This document shows positions 13,388 through 20,905 of a stretch of 43,010 bases of DNA, piece after piece. Origin of the DNA: a virus. Position 1 is the stretch's first letter. The number at the start of each line of letters is the position of its first letter. The notes below the pieces were generated by a model. The model made no database searches. It was not told the DNA's origin and was given only the letters and a program-made list of their open reading frames with translations. Location of the stretch: positions 1 through 43,010 of the IMG/VR virus record IMGVR_UViG_3300028589_000016. One strand, given 5' to 3'. A program made the translations under genes and the position numbers.

Positions 13388-14806
13388 ATGACAGCACTGA
13401 TATACATCCGACTGAGCCGCGAGACTGCCGAATCCGCCTCAATCGACACACAGCGCAACGCGGCCCGCTTGTGGCTGACGCAGAACGGGTACGACCCTGC
13501 CGACTCTGTTGAGTATGTGGACTCCGGAGTATCCGGCGCAAAACCCCTTGAAGAGCGCGCGGACATGCGCAGGCTCATGCAGGACATCAACCAGCGCCGT
13601 GCCCAGGGTGAAACGTCCTTCATCATCATCGCGTGGAAACTCGACCGCTACGCACGCAGCGTCTCTGAGTTCCTGCGGCTGGTCGCATGGGGCGAGGAAC
13701 GGGGCGCACGACTCGCCACCACCGACAACACCATCAACACGGTCACGCCTACCGGCCGCATGGTCGCTGTCGTGCTCGCAGCGCTGGCCGAGTGGGAACG
13801 CAGCCTGATCACCGGCCGAGTCGTCGCCGGGCAGGCCACCCGACGCACACAGGGCCGATGGGTCACCGGCGCTGCCCCCTACGGCTACCGGATCGAACGG
13901 CGGGACGGCGCTGCCTACCTTGCGATCGATGAAGCGGAGGCAGCCAAGATCAGAGCGGCTGTCGCCAAGCTGCTGACCGACGGGACCGTTACCGGCACGG
14001 CGCGCATGCTGGACATAGGCGAGCGCCAGTGGCGACGCATGCTCACCCGGCAAGATGCCCTCAGGGGCCGACTTCAGCACAACGGGCAACTTGTGCTCAG
14101 CGAAGACGGCGTAACGCCTGTCCAGTTCGCTGACCCGATCATCAACGCTGCTGAGGCGAAAGCCATACGCGAGCGCCTGCACGCCCTTGCAGTCGGCGAG
14201 GAGCGGGCCCCCAGACAGGCAACACCCCTGTGCACTGGTGGACTGGCTACCTGCTGGAAGTGCGGTAAGAACCTCAACGGCGGGAAGCGCCGAGACGGAA
14301 TCCTCCGCTATCGCTGCAAGCAAGGGTGCAGCACCATCAAGGCTGCCGCACTTGACGACAGAGTGAAGGCTGAATTCCTCGCGCGCTGGGGTGCGTTCCC
14401 CGAGCACACCGTACGGCTAGAGGGTGGCAACGATCTGACCGACCAGATGATTGAAGCGCAGGAGCAAGCGGAGCGACTGACAGCGCGCATGGCGACAGCC
14501 GGACCGCTCATGCTGGCGAGCCTTGAGAAGCATGCCGCAGACCTTGAAGCTGCGTACGCCTCTCTGCGGGCCGCACATGACCCGGAGGTACGGGAAGTGC
14601 TGGTGCCCACTGGTAGGACGCTAGAGGGGGCGTGGGATGCCGCAGACAGGGCAGGCAGGACACAGCTACTGAAGGACATGGGTCTGCACGTCGTACTCTT
14701 GGACAAGACACACGCTGACAGGCTGGCCATCACCTGGGCTGTCGGTGGCGATGACCAAGAGTTGGTCGAGATGCTCGGGGACCTAGACGCGAAAGGCGCA
14801 GCATGA
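13388..14806 (+). CDS. int: Large serine integrase
   Basis: 472 residues. The N-terminal resolvase domain starts ALIYIRLSRETAESASIDTQ with catalytic S10 and the arginines R8 and R11, and includes DSGVSGAKPLEERADMRRLM and WKLDRYARS. A recombinase domain follows, then a zinc ribbon with C282, C289 and C292 and the later CKQGC, and a coiled-coil region rich in Glu and Ala before the C-terminus. This is the standard layout of phage large serine integrases such as phiC31, R4 and TG1. It joins attP and attB; for excision it needs a directionality factor, for which the gene at 39575 is a strong candidate. The ATG fits the leaderless promoter at 13350. Confidence 0.97.
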   Translation: MTALIYIRLSRETAESASIDTQRNAARLWLTQNGYDPADSVEYVDSGVSGAKPLEERADMRRLMQDINQRRAQGETSFIIIAWKLDRYARSVSEFLRLVAWGEERGARLATTDNTINTVTPTGRMVAVVLAALAEWERSLITGRVVAGQATRRTQGRWVTGAAPYGYRIERRDGAAYLAIDEAEAAKIRAAVAKLLTDGTVTGTARMLDIGERQWRRMLTRQDALRGRLQHNGQLVLSEDGVTPVQFADPIINAAEAKAIRERLHALAVGEERAPRQATPLCTGGLATCWKCGKNLNGGKRRDGILRYRCKQGCSTIKAAALDDRVKAEFLARWGAFPEHTVRLEGGNDLTDQMIEAQEQAERLTARMATAGPLMLASLEKHAADLEAAYASLRAAHDPEVREVLVPTGRTLEGAWDAADRAGRTQLLKDMGLHVVLLDKTHADRLAITWAVGGDDQELVEMLGDLDAKGAA

Positions 14807-15138
14807 TCACCCACCGTAAGTGTTCGGCGTGCGGGCTGACCAAGCCGGTATCCGAGTACAGTCCCAACCCCCAGGGGCGAGACGGTTACCAGTCCAAGTG
14901 CAAGGCATGCCGGGCGGACGTACAGCGAGCGGCGAACGCTGGCAAGTCCAAAGAAGAGTTGGCCGCGCAGATGGCTGCCTATCGCGCTGGCATCCGTAAG
15001 GACCGGTGTGCGGTGTGCTCGGGGCAGATCAAGGGGCAGGGTATCTGCTCACGCTGTGACAGCTATATCAGCGCGCTGGGTGGCCTTGACGGGCTGAAGC
15101 GGGCAACCCGAGCGGTGAAGTGGCTGCGCTCGCAGTGA
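14803..15138 (+). CDS. Endo VII-like zinc protein lacking the nuclease core
   Basis: 111 residues, ATG overlapping the integrase stop (ATGA). The N-terminus has CSACGLTKPVSEYS and CKACRADV, the zinc motif seen in Endo VII-type proteins. The C-terminus has RCAVCSG, then GICSRCDSYISALGGLDGL and a RAVKWL helix, matching both ends of the Endo VII fold. The stretch between the CxxC pairs that normally carries DHDH is missing, so nuclease activity is unlikely. Coupled translation with the integrase suggests that it works with it or with its DNA, perhaps as a binding cofactor. This role is an inference. Confidence 0.7.
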   Translation: MITHRKCSACGLTKPVSEYSPNPQGRDGYQSKCKACRADVQRAANAGKSKEELAAQMAAYRAGIRKDRCAVCSGQIKGQGICSRCDSYISALGGLDGLKRATRAVKWLRSQ

Positions 15139-15156
15139 TCTAGGACACACCCATAG

Positions 15157-15197
15157 GTAACGGGCCGGACTCGAAAGGGTCACGGCCCGTTACTTTT
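15157..15197 (+). terminator. Intrinsic terminator of the integrase operon
   Basis: GTAACGGGCC pairs with GGCCCGTTAC and is followed by TTTT. Confidence 0.85.
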
Positions 15198-15270
15198 GCC
15201 CTGTCAGCGCGTGAGGGCGTGACGTTTCCGCCTCAGCCCATCAAGATCAACATACCCTCTGACCTGCACA

Positions 15271-15365
15271 AAGTGATGAAGTGACGATTAGACCCCACTC
15301 CCGGTAATACATATAGGTTTCTATAGCGATTACAGAACGGCCCATCGTTCCGTCACTTCGTCACT
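15271..15365. repeat. Nested dyad element, copy A
   Basis: Outer arms AGTGATGAAGTGACG and CGTCACTTCGTCACT pair with one G-T. Each arm is a tandem repeat of GTGACGA-like units. An inner pair GTAAT/ATTAC encloses TATAGGTTTCTATA, itself a hairpin. A second copy with stronger arms is at 38351-38444, and both share GTTTCTATAGCGATTAC and TAGACCCCACT. Both lie about 75 nt after a terminator and just ahead of a directional element. Confidence 0.8.
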
Positions 15366-15396
15366 ACCCCTCACGGACGACTCGCGCACACAGCGG

Positions 15397-15412
15397 GTAA
15401 CCGACTCGCTAG
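15397..15412 (+). promoter_or_regulatory. Directional 16-nt element ahead of the tRNA cluster
   Basis: GTAACCGACTCGCTAG. Unlike the other copies, what follows is not a protein gene but tRNAs, which argues that the element acts in transcription rather than in translation. Confidence 0.75.
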
Positions 15413-15535
15413 TAATAGTGTATGGGGCGGTTGTTCCCGCGCACTCAGGTACTACGATCCGGCGGACTGTGGACCCTTGCCCCTCGCCCAGCGCTCCCCT
15501 GCCTCTCTCTCCCAGGGTTGTAGTGCTGGGCACAT

Positions 15536-15608
15536 GCTTCGTTAGCTCAACGGATAGAGCGCCCGCCTATCGCGCGGGCAGTCACGGGTTCGACTCCCGT
15601 ACGAAGCG
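15536..15608 (+). tRNA. tRNA with anticodon ATC (formally Asp)
   Basis: A complete cloverleaf: acceptor GCTTCGT/ACGAAGC, D arm GCTC/GAGC, anticodon stem CCCGC/GCGGG with loop CTATCGC, T arm ACGGG-TTCGACT-CCCGT, discriminator G, no encoded CCA. The anticodon reads ATC, which would decode GAU (Asp). A34 is unusual for Asp tRNAs. The D arm (TAGCTCAACGGATAGAGC) resembles that of bacterial tRNA-Arg(ACG), so charging identity is open. Confidence 0.85.
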
Positions 15609-15717
15609 CGTGTGAGCCTTGCTCAGCCTTGACCGGCTGCGCTCCGCTCACCCTGGGTGAAACCGGCCCCTACTCCCTGCCTAGTCAGCAGTCGAGCGGG
15701 CAGCGAGTAGCCCTCAA

Positions 15718-15801
15718 CCGCTGATGGTGGAACGGGTAGACACAGCAGGCTTAGAACCTGCCGCGCGCGAGCGCATGGGGGTTCGAATCCCTCTCAGCGG
15801 A
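15718..15801 (+). tRNA. tRNA-Leu(TAG)
   Basis: Class II cloverleaf with acceptor CCGCTGA/TCAGCGG, anticodon stem GCAGG/CCTGC, loop CTTAGAA (anticodon TAG), a long variable arm CGCGCGCGAGCGCAT, T arm GGGGG-TTCGAAT-CCCTC and discriminator A. It reads CUA and CUG. CTA codons are frequent in the structural genes of this phage and rare in high-GC actinobacteria. Confidence 0.93.
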
Positions 15802-15856
15802 CTAACGCGGGTGCCGTGGTCGGTCGACAGGCCGGTTATGTACGCGCCCGCGTGAC

Positions 15857-15929
15857 GTGGGTATGGCGCAGTTGGTAGCGCGCTGGCTTTGGGAGTCAGA
15901 GGTCACAGGTTCGAGACCTGTTGCCCGCA
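15857..15929 (+). tRNA. tRNA-Pro(TGG)
   Basis: Acceptor GTGGGTA/TGCCCGC, D arm GCGC/GCGC, anticodon stem CTGGC/GTCAG with loop TTTGGGA (anticodon TGG), T arm ACAGG-TTCGAGA-CCTGT, discriminator A. Some acceptor pairs are G-T. Confidence 0.9.
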
Positions 15930-15937
15930 CATGAAAA

Positions 15938-15963
15938 GGCCCCTGGTGTGGTCACCAGGGGCC
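15938..15963. terminator. Bidirectional terminator
   Basis: GGCCCCTGGTG pairs with CACCAGGGGCC between the plus-strand tRNAs (AAAA before it) and the minus-strand gene that ends at 15977. Confidence 0.85.
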
Positions 15964-15976
15964 ATTATGGGGCTGA

Positions 15977-16300
15977 TCAGCCCTTGCGCAGCTTGCTGTA
16001 CTCGGTGAGACCCTCAACGGTCAGCGTGTCGATAACGTCCGTAAGGGCCCTGCGAGCGCGCATAACGTCACCCTGTGCGGTGAAGAGCGAGGCAGGCGAC
16101 TTGGCGGCCCTCACGCGTTGCTCAGCGTCCCTGAGGATCTCCGTAGCGTTGAGCGCCTTGCGTACCTGCTGGGCGCTGTAACGCTCCGCGAGGCTCTTAC
16201 CCGTTCCCCAGGGGCGACGGTGCTTGCAGGTGTCAGAGCACAGTTCCGTGACACTGGCCGGGCAGTTGCAGAGGTCGCTTTCGCGGATGATGCGAGTCAT
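15977..16300 (-). CDS. Small cysteine-rich protein, minus strand, 107 aa
   Basis: The ATG at 16298-16300 has GGGAGG upstream; longer readings would enter the promoter and operator. The N-terminus has C11, C13, then C21 and C25 with KHRR after (CNCPASVTELCSDTCKHRR), a possible zinc site. The rest is helical and charged (ERYSAQQVRKALNATEIL...). No family is recognised. It is one of two minus-strand genes and has its own operator-controlled promoter, so it looks like an early gene rather than a lysogenic moron. Confidence 0.7.
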   Translation of the reverse strand: MTRIIRESDLCNCPASVTELCSDTCKHRRPWGTGKSLAERYSAQQVRKALNATEILRDAEQRVRAAKSPASLFTAQGDVMRARRALTDVIDTLTVEGLTEYSKLRKG

Positions 16301-16329
16301 TTTTAGCCTCCCGTAGTGGTTGAGGCACC

Positions 16330-16373
16330 AGGATGACAGGCGATTCGGCTGCGCGCAAGTACGAAAGTTCGTA
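16330..16373 (-). promoter_or_regulatory. Minus-strand operator-promoter module
   Basis: Read on the minus strand: operator (16373-16360), one base, TTGCGC (16358-16353), 17-nt spacer, CATCCT (16335-16330), then GGTGCCTCA. The operator is 1 nt from the -35 instead of 6. On the plus strand the same palindrome lies just upstream of the HNH gene at 16383. Confidence 0.65.
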
Positions 16374-16382
16374 GGTGACCCC

Positions 16383-16751
16383 ATGGCACGCGCATTTAGT
16401 GTCTGTTCTAGCCCTGGATGTCCGATTTTGGTCTATCCGGCGGGCCGATGCGCTGAGTGTAAGGCCCGTGCTGGGGCGCTGAGGCGCTCATCGCAGCGTA
16501 AGGGCTATGGTGCTCAGTGGCAGCGCACACGTAAGGCGTACCTACAGGCTCATCCCTGGTGTGAGTGCGCCGAGTGTGAGGACATGCCTATGCCGCTGAG
16601 GCCGCGTGCGACAGAGGTAGACCACATCGACGGGCTAGGGCCGCTAGGTCCACGGGGCCATGACTGGTCGAACCTGCGCAGTATGACCAAGGCTCATCAC
16701 TCGCGTGAGACAGCGAGGCATCAGCCCGGAGGATGGAACGACCGTGGATGA
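16383..16751 (+). CDS. HNH endonuclease near the terminase genes
   Basis: 122 residues. N-terminal cysteines (CSSPGCPILV and GRCAECKA) form a zinc knuckle, followed by RKGYGAQWQRTRKAYLQAHPWCEC and the core ATEVDHIDGLGP... DWSNLRSMTKAHHSRET, with the DH, N and HH residues of an HNH nuclease. HNH genes of this type beside terminases take part in genome cutting during packaging in several cos phages. Here it lies about 600 nt ahead of the small terminase. The ATG at 16383 has AGGTGA upstream, directly after the operator palindrome. Confidence 0.88.
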   Translation: MARAFSVCSSPGCPILVYPAGRCAECKARAGALRRSSQRKGYGAQWQRTRKAYLQAHPWCECAECEDMPMPLRPRATEVDHIDGLGPLGPRGHDWSNLRSMTKAHHSRETARHQPGGWNDRG

Positions 16752-16925
16752 TCACGCTGTGCATGCACGCTGAGTGAACGTCCCTTGTGTCCGTTTCGAC
16801 CCATAGGGGTGGGGGTGCACCCCTTGACCCCCTGGGGACGTTGAACGCGGGGGAGGGCGCTGTCAGGTGCGCCCGGTTCAGACACCCTATCGTGACGCAC
16901 GTCACACCCCCATTACTTACACACA
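16752..16925. other. Non-coding region, candidate packaging (cos) region
   Basis: About 170 nt with GGGGTGGGGGTGCACCCC and further G and C runs, and a small inverted repeat GTGACG-CA-CGTCAC. It lies between the HNH nuclease and the terminases, where cos sites are often found. The sequence alone does not prove this. Confidence 0.3.
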
Positions 16926-16928
16926 GTG

Positions 16929-16953
16929 AAGGGCCCCCGGCCATGTGACCAGG
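16929..16953 (-). terminator. Terminator of the second minus-strand gene
   Basis: GGGCCCCC...AGGGGCCC stem-loop, 15 nt beyond the minus-strand stop at 16968. Confidence 0.75.
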
Positions 16954-16967
16954 GGCCCGACTCGCTG

Positions 16968-17252
16968 TCAGCGGTTGATGACTTCAAGGGTGTTGGTCGA
17001 GTAGACCGGACCGCCCCTGCGTCGCTGCGTCACTTCCAGATGCTGAAGGACGACCCGACTTACGGTGATCGCTTCCGTCTCACCATCATCCCAATGCATC
17101 CAAGCCTGCGCGGGCACGGCTGCCAGTGAGCCGACCGCTTCCCAGATGGTGTCAGCGTAGATGCGCTCCGGTGCCTCAGGGTCTGGGTTCAGGCTCAGTC
17201 GCTGCCCCTGGTCGTCGTATGCGCTGATCTCATACCGCGTGCTGTCTGCCAC
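16968..17252 (-). CDS. Hypothetical protein, minus strand, 94 aa
   Basis: GTG start at 17252-17250 with GGGAG upstream. The product begins MADSTRYEISAYDDQGQRL and contains a WEAVGSLAAVPAQAW helix and an IYADTIWEAV segment, a small alpha/beta domain. No known family. It is transcribed from the minus-strand operator-promoter module at 17283-17331 and ends in its own terminator, so it is a single-gene early unit facing away from the late operon. Confidence 0.65.
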   Translation of the reverse strand: MADSTRYEISAYDDQGQRLSLNPDPEAPERIYADTIWEAVGSLAAVPAQAWMHWDDGETEAITVSRVVLQHLEVTQRRRGGPVYSTNTLEVINR

Positions 17253-17282
17253 TAGGTCACTCCCTTAATCGGTCGAGTGGCC

Positions 17283-17331
17283 AGCATGCACCAGTGCGGT
17301 TCCCCATGCAAGTCAGGTACGAATATTCGTA
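17283..17331 (-). promoter_or_regulatory. Minus-strand operator-promoter module
   Basis: Minus strand: TACGAATATTCGTA (17331-17318), 6 nt, TTGCAT (17311-17306), 17-nt spacer, CATGCT (17288-17283). On the plus strand the palindrome's right flank (AGGTGAGG) serves as the ribosome binding site of the small terminase gene, so a bound protein could affect both directions. Confidence 0.65.
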
Positions 17332-17346
17332 GGTGAGGTGACAGTC

Positions 17347-17814
17347 ATGGCCAAGGGTGGCGCGCGTGCGCGATCGGGCCCGGTGCCGACCAGTACGGAG
17401 CGCAGCCACAAGGCCAAGGCTGATGCCCAGGGTTGGACCACGCTACCGGCTGATGGCCGTGACGGGCCTACTCCTGCGTTCCCGCTGGACATGGTGAGTC
17501 CGCGTGAGTGGGCTGTCTGGGAGCGTCTCTGGGAGTCTCCGCAGGCTGTCATGTGGGAGCAACTACACCAAGACTTTGAGGTCGCCTCTTATGTGCGGCT
17601 GCTGGTGCGCGCTGAGGGTCCGCGTAGCTCTGCGATTGTGTGGGGGCAGGTGAAGCAATTCGCCGAGTCTCTTGGGTTGAGCGTGAGCGGAATGCAGCGC
17701 AACCGTTGGACCATTGCCAAGATTGACGCTGACGACGACGAGACGAATAACCCTTCCGCTGTCTCTCCTGTTGCGTCACTGACAGCGAGACTGCGGGCGG
17801 TGAACGGTGACTGA
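17347..17814 (+). CDS. Terminase small subunit (probable)
   Basis: 155 residues, directly before the large terminase and overlapping it. The N-terminus is basic and flexible (MAKGGARARSGPVPTSTERS), then come helices PREWAVWERLWESPQAVMWEQL and LVRAEGPRSSAIVWGQVKQFAESLGLSVSGMQRNRW, the last resembling a DNA-binding helix pair. This matches small terminases of actinophages in order and layout. It would recognise the packaging site. ATG at 17347 is preferred over GTG 17338 because AGGTGAGG fits the ATG. Confidence 0.75.
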   Translation: MAKGGARARSGPVPTSTERSHKAKADAQGWTTLPADGRDGPTPAFPLDMVSPREWAVWERLWESPQAVMWEQLHQDFEVASYVRLLVRAEGPRSSAIVWGQVKQFAESLGLSVSGMQRNRWTIAKIDADDDETNNPSAVSPVASLTARLRAVNGD

Positions 17815-19417
17815 CGGTAAGACTTTGGTCGTTACGCTCGCGTGGATTGAGTCCCATGCCGTTATCCCGGATGGATTCAGGCAGGGCGAGCCGTTCGAAA
17901 TGCTGCCTTGGCAACTGAAAGTAGGCGCTGATTTCTATAGCGTGCGCCCGGATGCTGAGGTGGGGCAGAAGTCAACGGCTTTCACCTACCGGCGTGCGCA
18001 GGTCATCATGCCGCAGAAGAGCGGTAAGGGCCCTTTTGCGGCTGCCATCGTGCTCGCTGAGGCTGCCGGACCTACTGTGTTCGCCGGTTTCGCTGAGGGT
18101 GGCGAGCGGTATCGGTGTAAGGATTGGGGTTGCCCTTGCGGGTGGACGTACGACTACGCCCCTGGTGAGCCGATGGGCATGCCGCAGCCGACGCCGCTGA
18201 TTCAGCTACTGGCTACCTCTGAAGATCAGGTCGCCAACGTGTACCGGCCGCTGAAAGCCATGATCAAGCACGGCCCTTGTAGCGCTGTGATGAACGTCCG
18301 TGAGGGGTTCGTCAAGGTCGGTGAAGAGGGCCGTATCGACGTGGTCACGTCGTCTGCTCAGTCGCGACTCGGTAACCCGATTACGTTCGCTGTGCAGGAT
18401 GAGACGGGTACCTACAACGCAACCAACAAGATGATCAAGGTTGCGGAGACTATGCGGCGTGGTCTGGCCGGTATGTCGGGCCGCTCGATCGAGACCACGA
18501 ACGCCTACGATCCTTCCGAGTATTCGACTGCTCAGCGGACGAATGAAGGTAAGGCGGAGGACGTTCTACGGTTCTTCCCGCAGGCTCCGGCCACGCTGAG
18601 TTATCGGAACAAGGCTGAGCGCCGGAAGATTCACAAGGCCGTTTACGCTGGCTGCCCGCATATCGATCTAGACGCTATTGAGGCTGAAGTCTCTGAGCTA
18701 CTGGAGACGGACCCCGGACAGGCTGAGCGGTTTTTCGGTAACCGGGTTGTTGCTGGTCACGGCGCGTGGATTGAACATGCGCAGTGGCTACAGCGGGTCA
18801 GCGACCGCGAGATTCCCAAGCCTTCCGAGTACAAACTGATGAAGGTCCCCATCGTGTTGGGGTTCGACGGCTCAGACTCGGATGACTGGACTGGTGTCCG
18901 CGCTGAGACGCTGGAAGGTTTCCAGTTCACGCCTACGTACGGCCCGAGCAAACTGCCGACCGTATGGGACCCGGCCGAGTGGGGTGGACAGGTTCCCCGG
19001 CTGGAAGTGGATGCAGCCGTAAGCGAGTTGTTCGCCAAGTACGACGTAAAGCTGATGTATTGCGACCCTCCCTATTGGGAGACTGAGGTCGACAATTGGG
19101 CTGAACGCTACGGTGAGCGTCGCGTGGTGCGCTGGCACACTCGGCGTCCCCTTCAGATGCATGCAGCCGCTGAGCGCCTTAAGACGGATGTCATCAAGCG
19201 TGACAGCGGATTCACCCATGACGGTTGCTCGATCACTGAGCGGCACGTCTTCAACGCCCGTATGGCTGCGCGCCCGAGCGACCGTTATGTGCTGGCCAAG
19301 CCAGAGCAACGCCGGAAGATCGATATGGCTGTGGTCAGTGTCCTTACGCATGAGGCTGCCTGCGACGCTATCGCCGCTGGTCTGCTGAAGCGCAAACCGT
19401 TCTACATGTCCGCCTAA
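17807..19417 (+). CDS. terL: Terminase large subunit
   Basis: 536 residues from a GTG overlapping the small subunit gene. ATPase part: Walker A-like PQKSGKG (69-75) and Walker B FAVQDET with D198 and E199. Nuclease part: GFDGSDSDDW with D354, then CDPPYW. A Cys-rich insert (CKDWGCPCGW) lies near residue 105. The protein pumps DNA into the prohead and cuts the concatemer. It is the start of the virion operon; the portal gene follows 15 nt later. Confidence 0.95.
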   Translation: MTDGKTLVVTLAWIESHAVIPDGFRQGEPFEMLPWQLKVGADFYSVRPDAEVGQKSTAFTYRRAQVIMPQKSGKGPFAAAIVLAEAAGPTVFAGFAEGGERYRCKDWGCPCGWTYDYAPGEPMGMPQPTPLIQLLATSEDQVANVYRPLKAMIKHGPCSAVMNVREGFVKVGEEGRIDVVTSSAQSRLGNPITFAVQDETGTYNATNKMIKVAETMRRGLAGMSGRSIETTNAYDPSEYSTAQRTNEGKAEDVLRFFPQAPATLSYRNKAERRKIHKAVYAGCPHIDLDAIEAEVSELLETDPGQAERFFGNRVVAGHGAWIEHAQWLQRVSDREIPKPSEYKLMKVPIVLGFDGSDSDDWTGVRAETLEGFQFTPTYGPSKLPTVWDPAEWGGQVPRLEVDAAVSELFAKYDVKLMYCDPPYWETEVDNWAERYGERRVVRWHTRRPLQMHAAAERLKTDVIKRDSGFTHDGCSITERHVFNARMAARPSDRYVLAKPEQRRKIDMAVVSVLTHEAACDAIAAGLLKRKPFYMSA

Positions 19418-19432
19418 GGAGAAAGAGAGCCT

Positions 19433-20905
19433 ATGGCTACGATCACACAGGCTCTGTCTCTGGTGGGGCTGCTAGAGGATGAACTACTGCGTCGGCGTCC
19501 GAAGATTCAGCTACACGCCGACTACTACCGGGGTGATCAGCGGCTAGCGTTCGCGTCCGATCAGTTCCGGAAGTTCCACGGGGACCGATACCGCAACTTC
19601 GCTGACAATTGGGTTCAGGTGGTTTCTGATTCGCCCGTTGAGCGACTCACGGTTAACGGCATCCTGCCCGCTGGTGTGACTGAGGCCGATTCCGAGTCGT
19701 GGCGTGTCTGGCAGATGAACGGCCTTGACGCTGACTCGCAGCTTGGCTTTCAGGGGGCCGTCAATAGCGCCCGTAGCTTCGTTCTGGTGTGGGGTGATCC
19801 GGATGACGCTGACACTCCTGAGGTGACGTTTGAGGATGCCTCACAGTGCATCGTGGCGTACGTGCCCGGTAGTCGCCGGAAGCGTCGAGCGGCTCTGAAG
19901 CGCTGGGATGATGGCGACCGGTCCTTTGCCACGCTGTATCTCCCCGATGAAGTCTGGAAGTTCGAACGCCCCCTACTCGGGGAGAATTCCAAGTCTCCGC
20001 AGATGGCACAGGTTGACAGTGAGCTAGAGCGTTGGGAAGTGCGGGACACTGGCGCTGAGCCGAACCCGCAGCCGAACCCCATGGGCATGGTGCCGATGGT
20101 GGAACTGCCTAACCGGCCGATGCTGGCTGATGAGCCGATCAGCGATATCGCTGGTGTCATCGCGATGCAGGATGCGGTAAACCTGCTCTGGGCGCAGCTT
20201 TTCACCGCTGCGGATTACGCCTCTTTCCCGCAGCGCATTGTGCTGGGTGCGGAGGTTCCCGAGATTCCTATCTTGGACGCGTCCGGGCAGATCGTTGGTT
20301 CGCGCCCCGTGGACCTAGAGCGGTTCGCGGTCGACCGAGTGATGTTCTTCACCGGTGATGATGTCAAGGTCACCGAATGGACAGCGGCCAACCTTGAGGC
20401 GTACACCAAGATTATTGAGGTGGCAGTCGGTCATATCGCTGCCCAGACTCGCACGCCTCAGCACTACCTAGTTGGCAAGATGGCCAACCTGTCTGGTGAC
20501 GCGCTGATCGCTGCTGAAACCGGACTGGTGAAGCGTGTTGAGGAAAAACAACTGTGGTTCGGGCAGGCGCTGCGTGAGGTATTCCGGCTGATTGCGCTGG
20601 CGCAGGGTGATGACGCCAAGGCTACTGCGGTGGCTGGTGGGCGACTGCTCTGGGCGGATGCTGAGAGCCGTTCGCAGGCGCAGCTATCTGACGCGCTGCT
20701 GAAGCTGAAACAGATTGGTTTCCCGTTCGAGTGGATTGCCCTACGGTACGGGCTCACGCCGACTGAGGTTGCTGACCTACTGCTGATGCGTGACAAGGAA
20801 CTACAGGCTGACCCGATGGGCGCGTTTACCGCGCTGATGGGACGTGACCCCGGAGCGAGCAACGATGGCGATCAGCCGACTAGCCCGGAGGCATCAGGAG
20901 AGTAG
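19433..20905 (+). CDS. Portal protein
   Basis: 490 residues. N-terminal RRPKIQLHADYYRGDQRLAF and the segment NFADNWVQVVSDSPVERL are typical of SPP1 gp6-like portals, as is the later QTRTPQHYLVGKMANLSGDAL. It forms the ring at one vertex through which DNA enters. AAGGAGAAAGAG precedes the ATG. The 3' end overlaps the MuF-like gene by about 40 bases in another frame. Confidence 0.92.
   Translation: MATITQALSLVGLLEDELLRRRPKIQLHADYYRGDQRLAFASDQFRKFHGDRYRNFADNWVQVVSDSPVERLTVNGILPAGVTEADSESWRVWQMNGLDADSQLGFQGAVNSARSFVLVWGDPDDADTPEVTFEDASQCIVAYVPGSRRKRRAALKRWDDGDRSFATLYLPDEVWKFERPLLGENSKSPQMAQVDSELERWEVRDTGAEPNPQPNPMGMVPMVELPNRPMLADEPISDIAGVIAMQDAVNLLWAQLFTAADYASFPQRIVLGAEVPEIPILDASGQIVGSRPVDLERFAVDRVMFFTGDDVKVTEWTAANLEAYTKIIEVAVGHIAAQTRTPQHYLVGKMANLSGDALIAAETGLVKRVEEKQLWFGQALREVFRLIALAQGDDAKATAVAGGRLLWADAESRSQAQLSDALLKLKQIGFPFEWIALRYGLTPTEVADLLLMRDKELQADPMGAFTALMGRDPGASNDGDQPTSPEASGE

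Larger units (their letters stand above)
15139..15535. other. 397-nt non-coding region between integrase operon and tRNAs
   Basis: No gene is seen. In order it holds the terminator at 15157-15197, 75 nt of unassigned sequence, the nested dyad element at 15271-15365, the directional element at 15397-15412 and about 120 nt leading to the first tRNA. The attachment site attP may lie here or between 13319 and 13387, but I cannot place it. Confidence 0.7.

Noticed and set aside
13439-14407. Minus-strand open frame opposite the integrase
   Set aside because: Shadow of the integrase gene; composition is not protein-like.
15271-15365. Dyad element as a CRISPR array or as attP
   Set aside because: There is no series of repeats with spacers. 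attP is expected once, whereas this element occurs twice, so attP is not the preferred reading, although it is not excluded for copy A.
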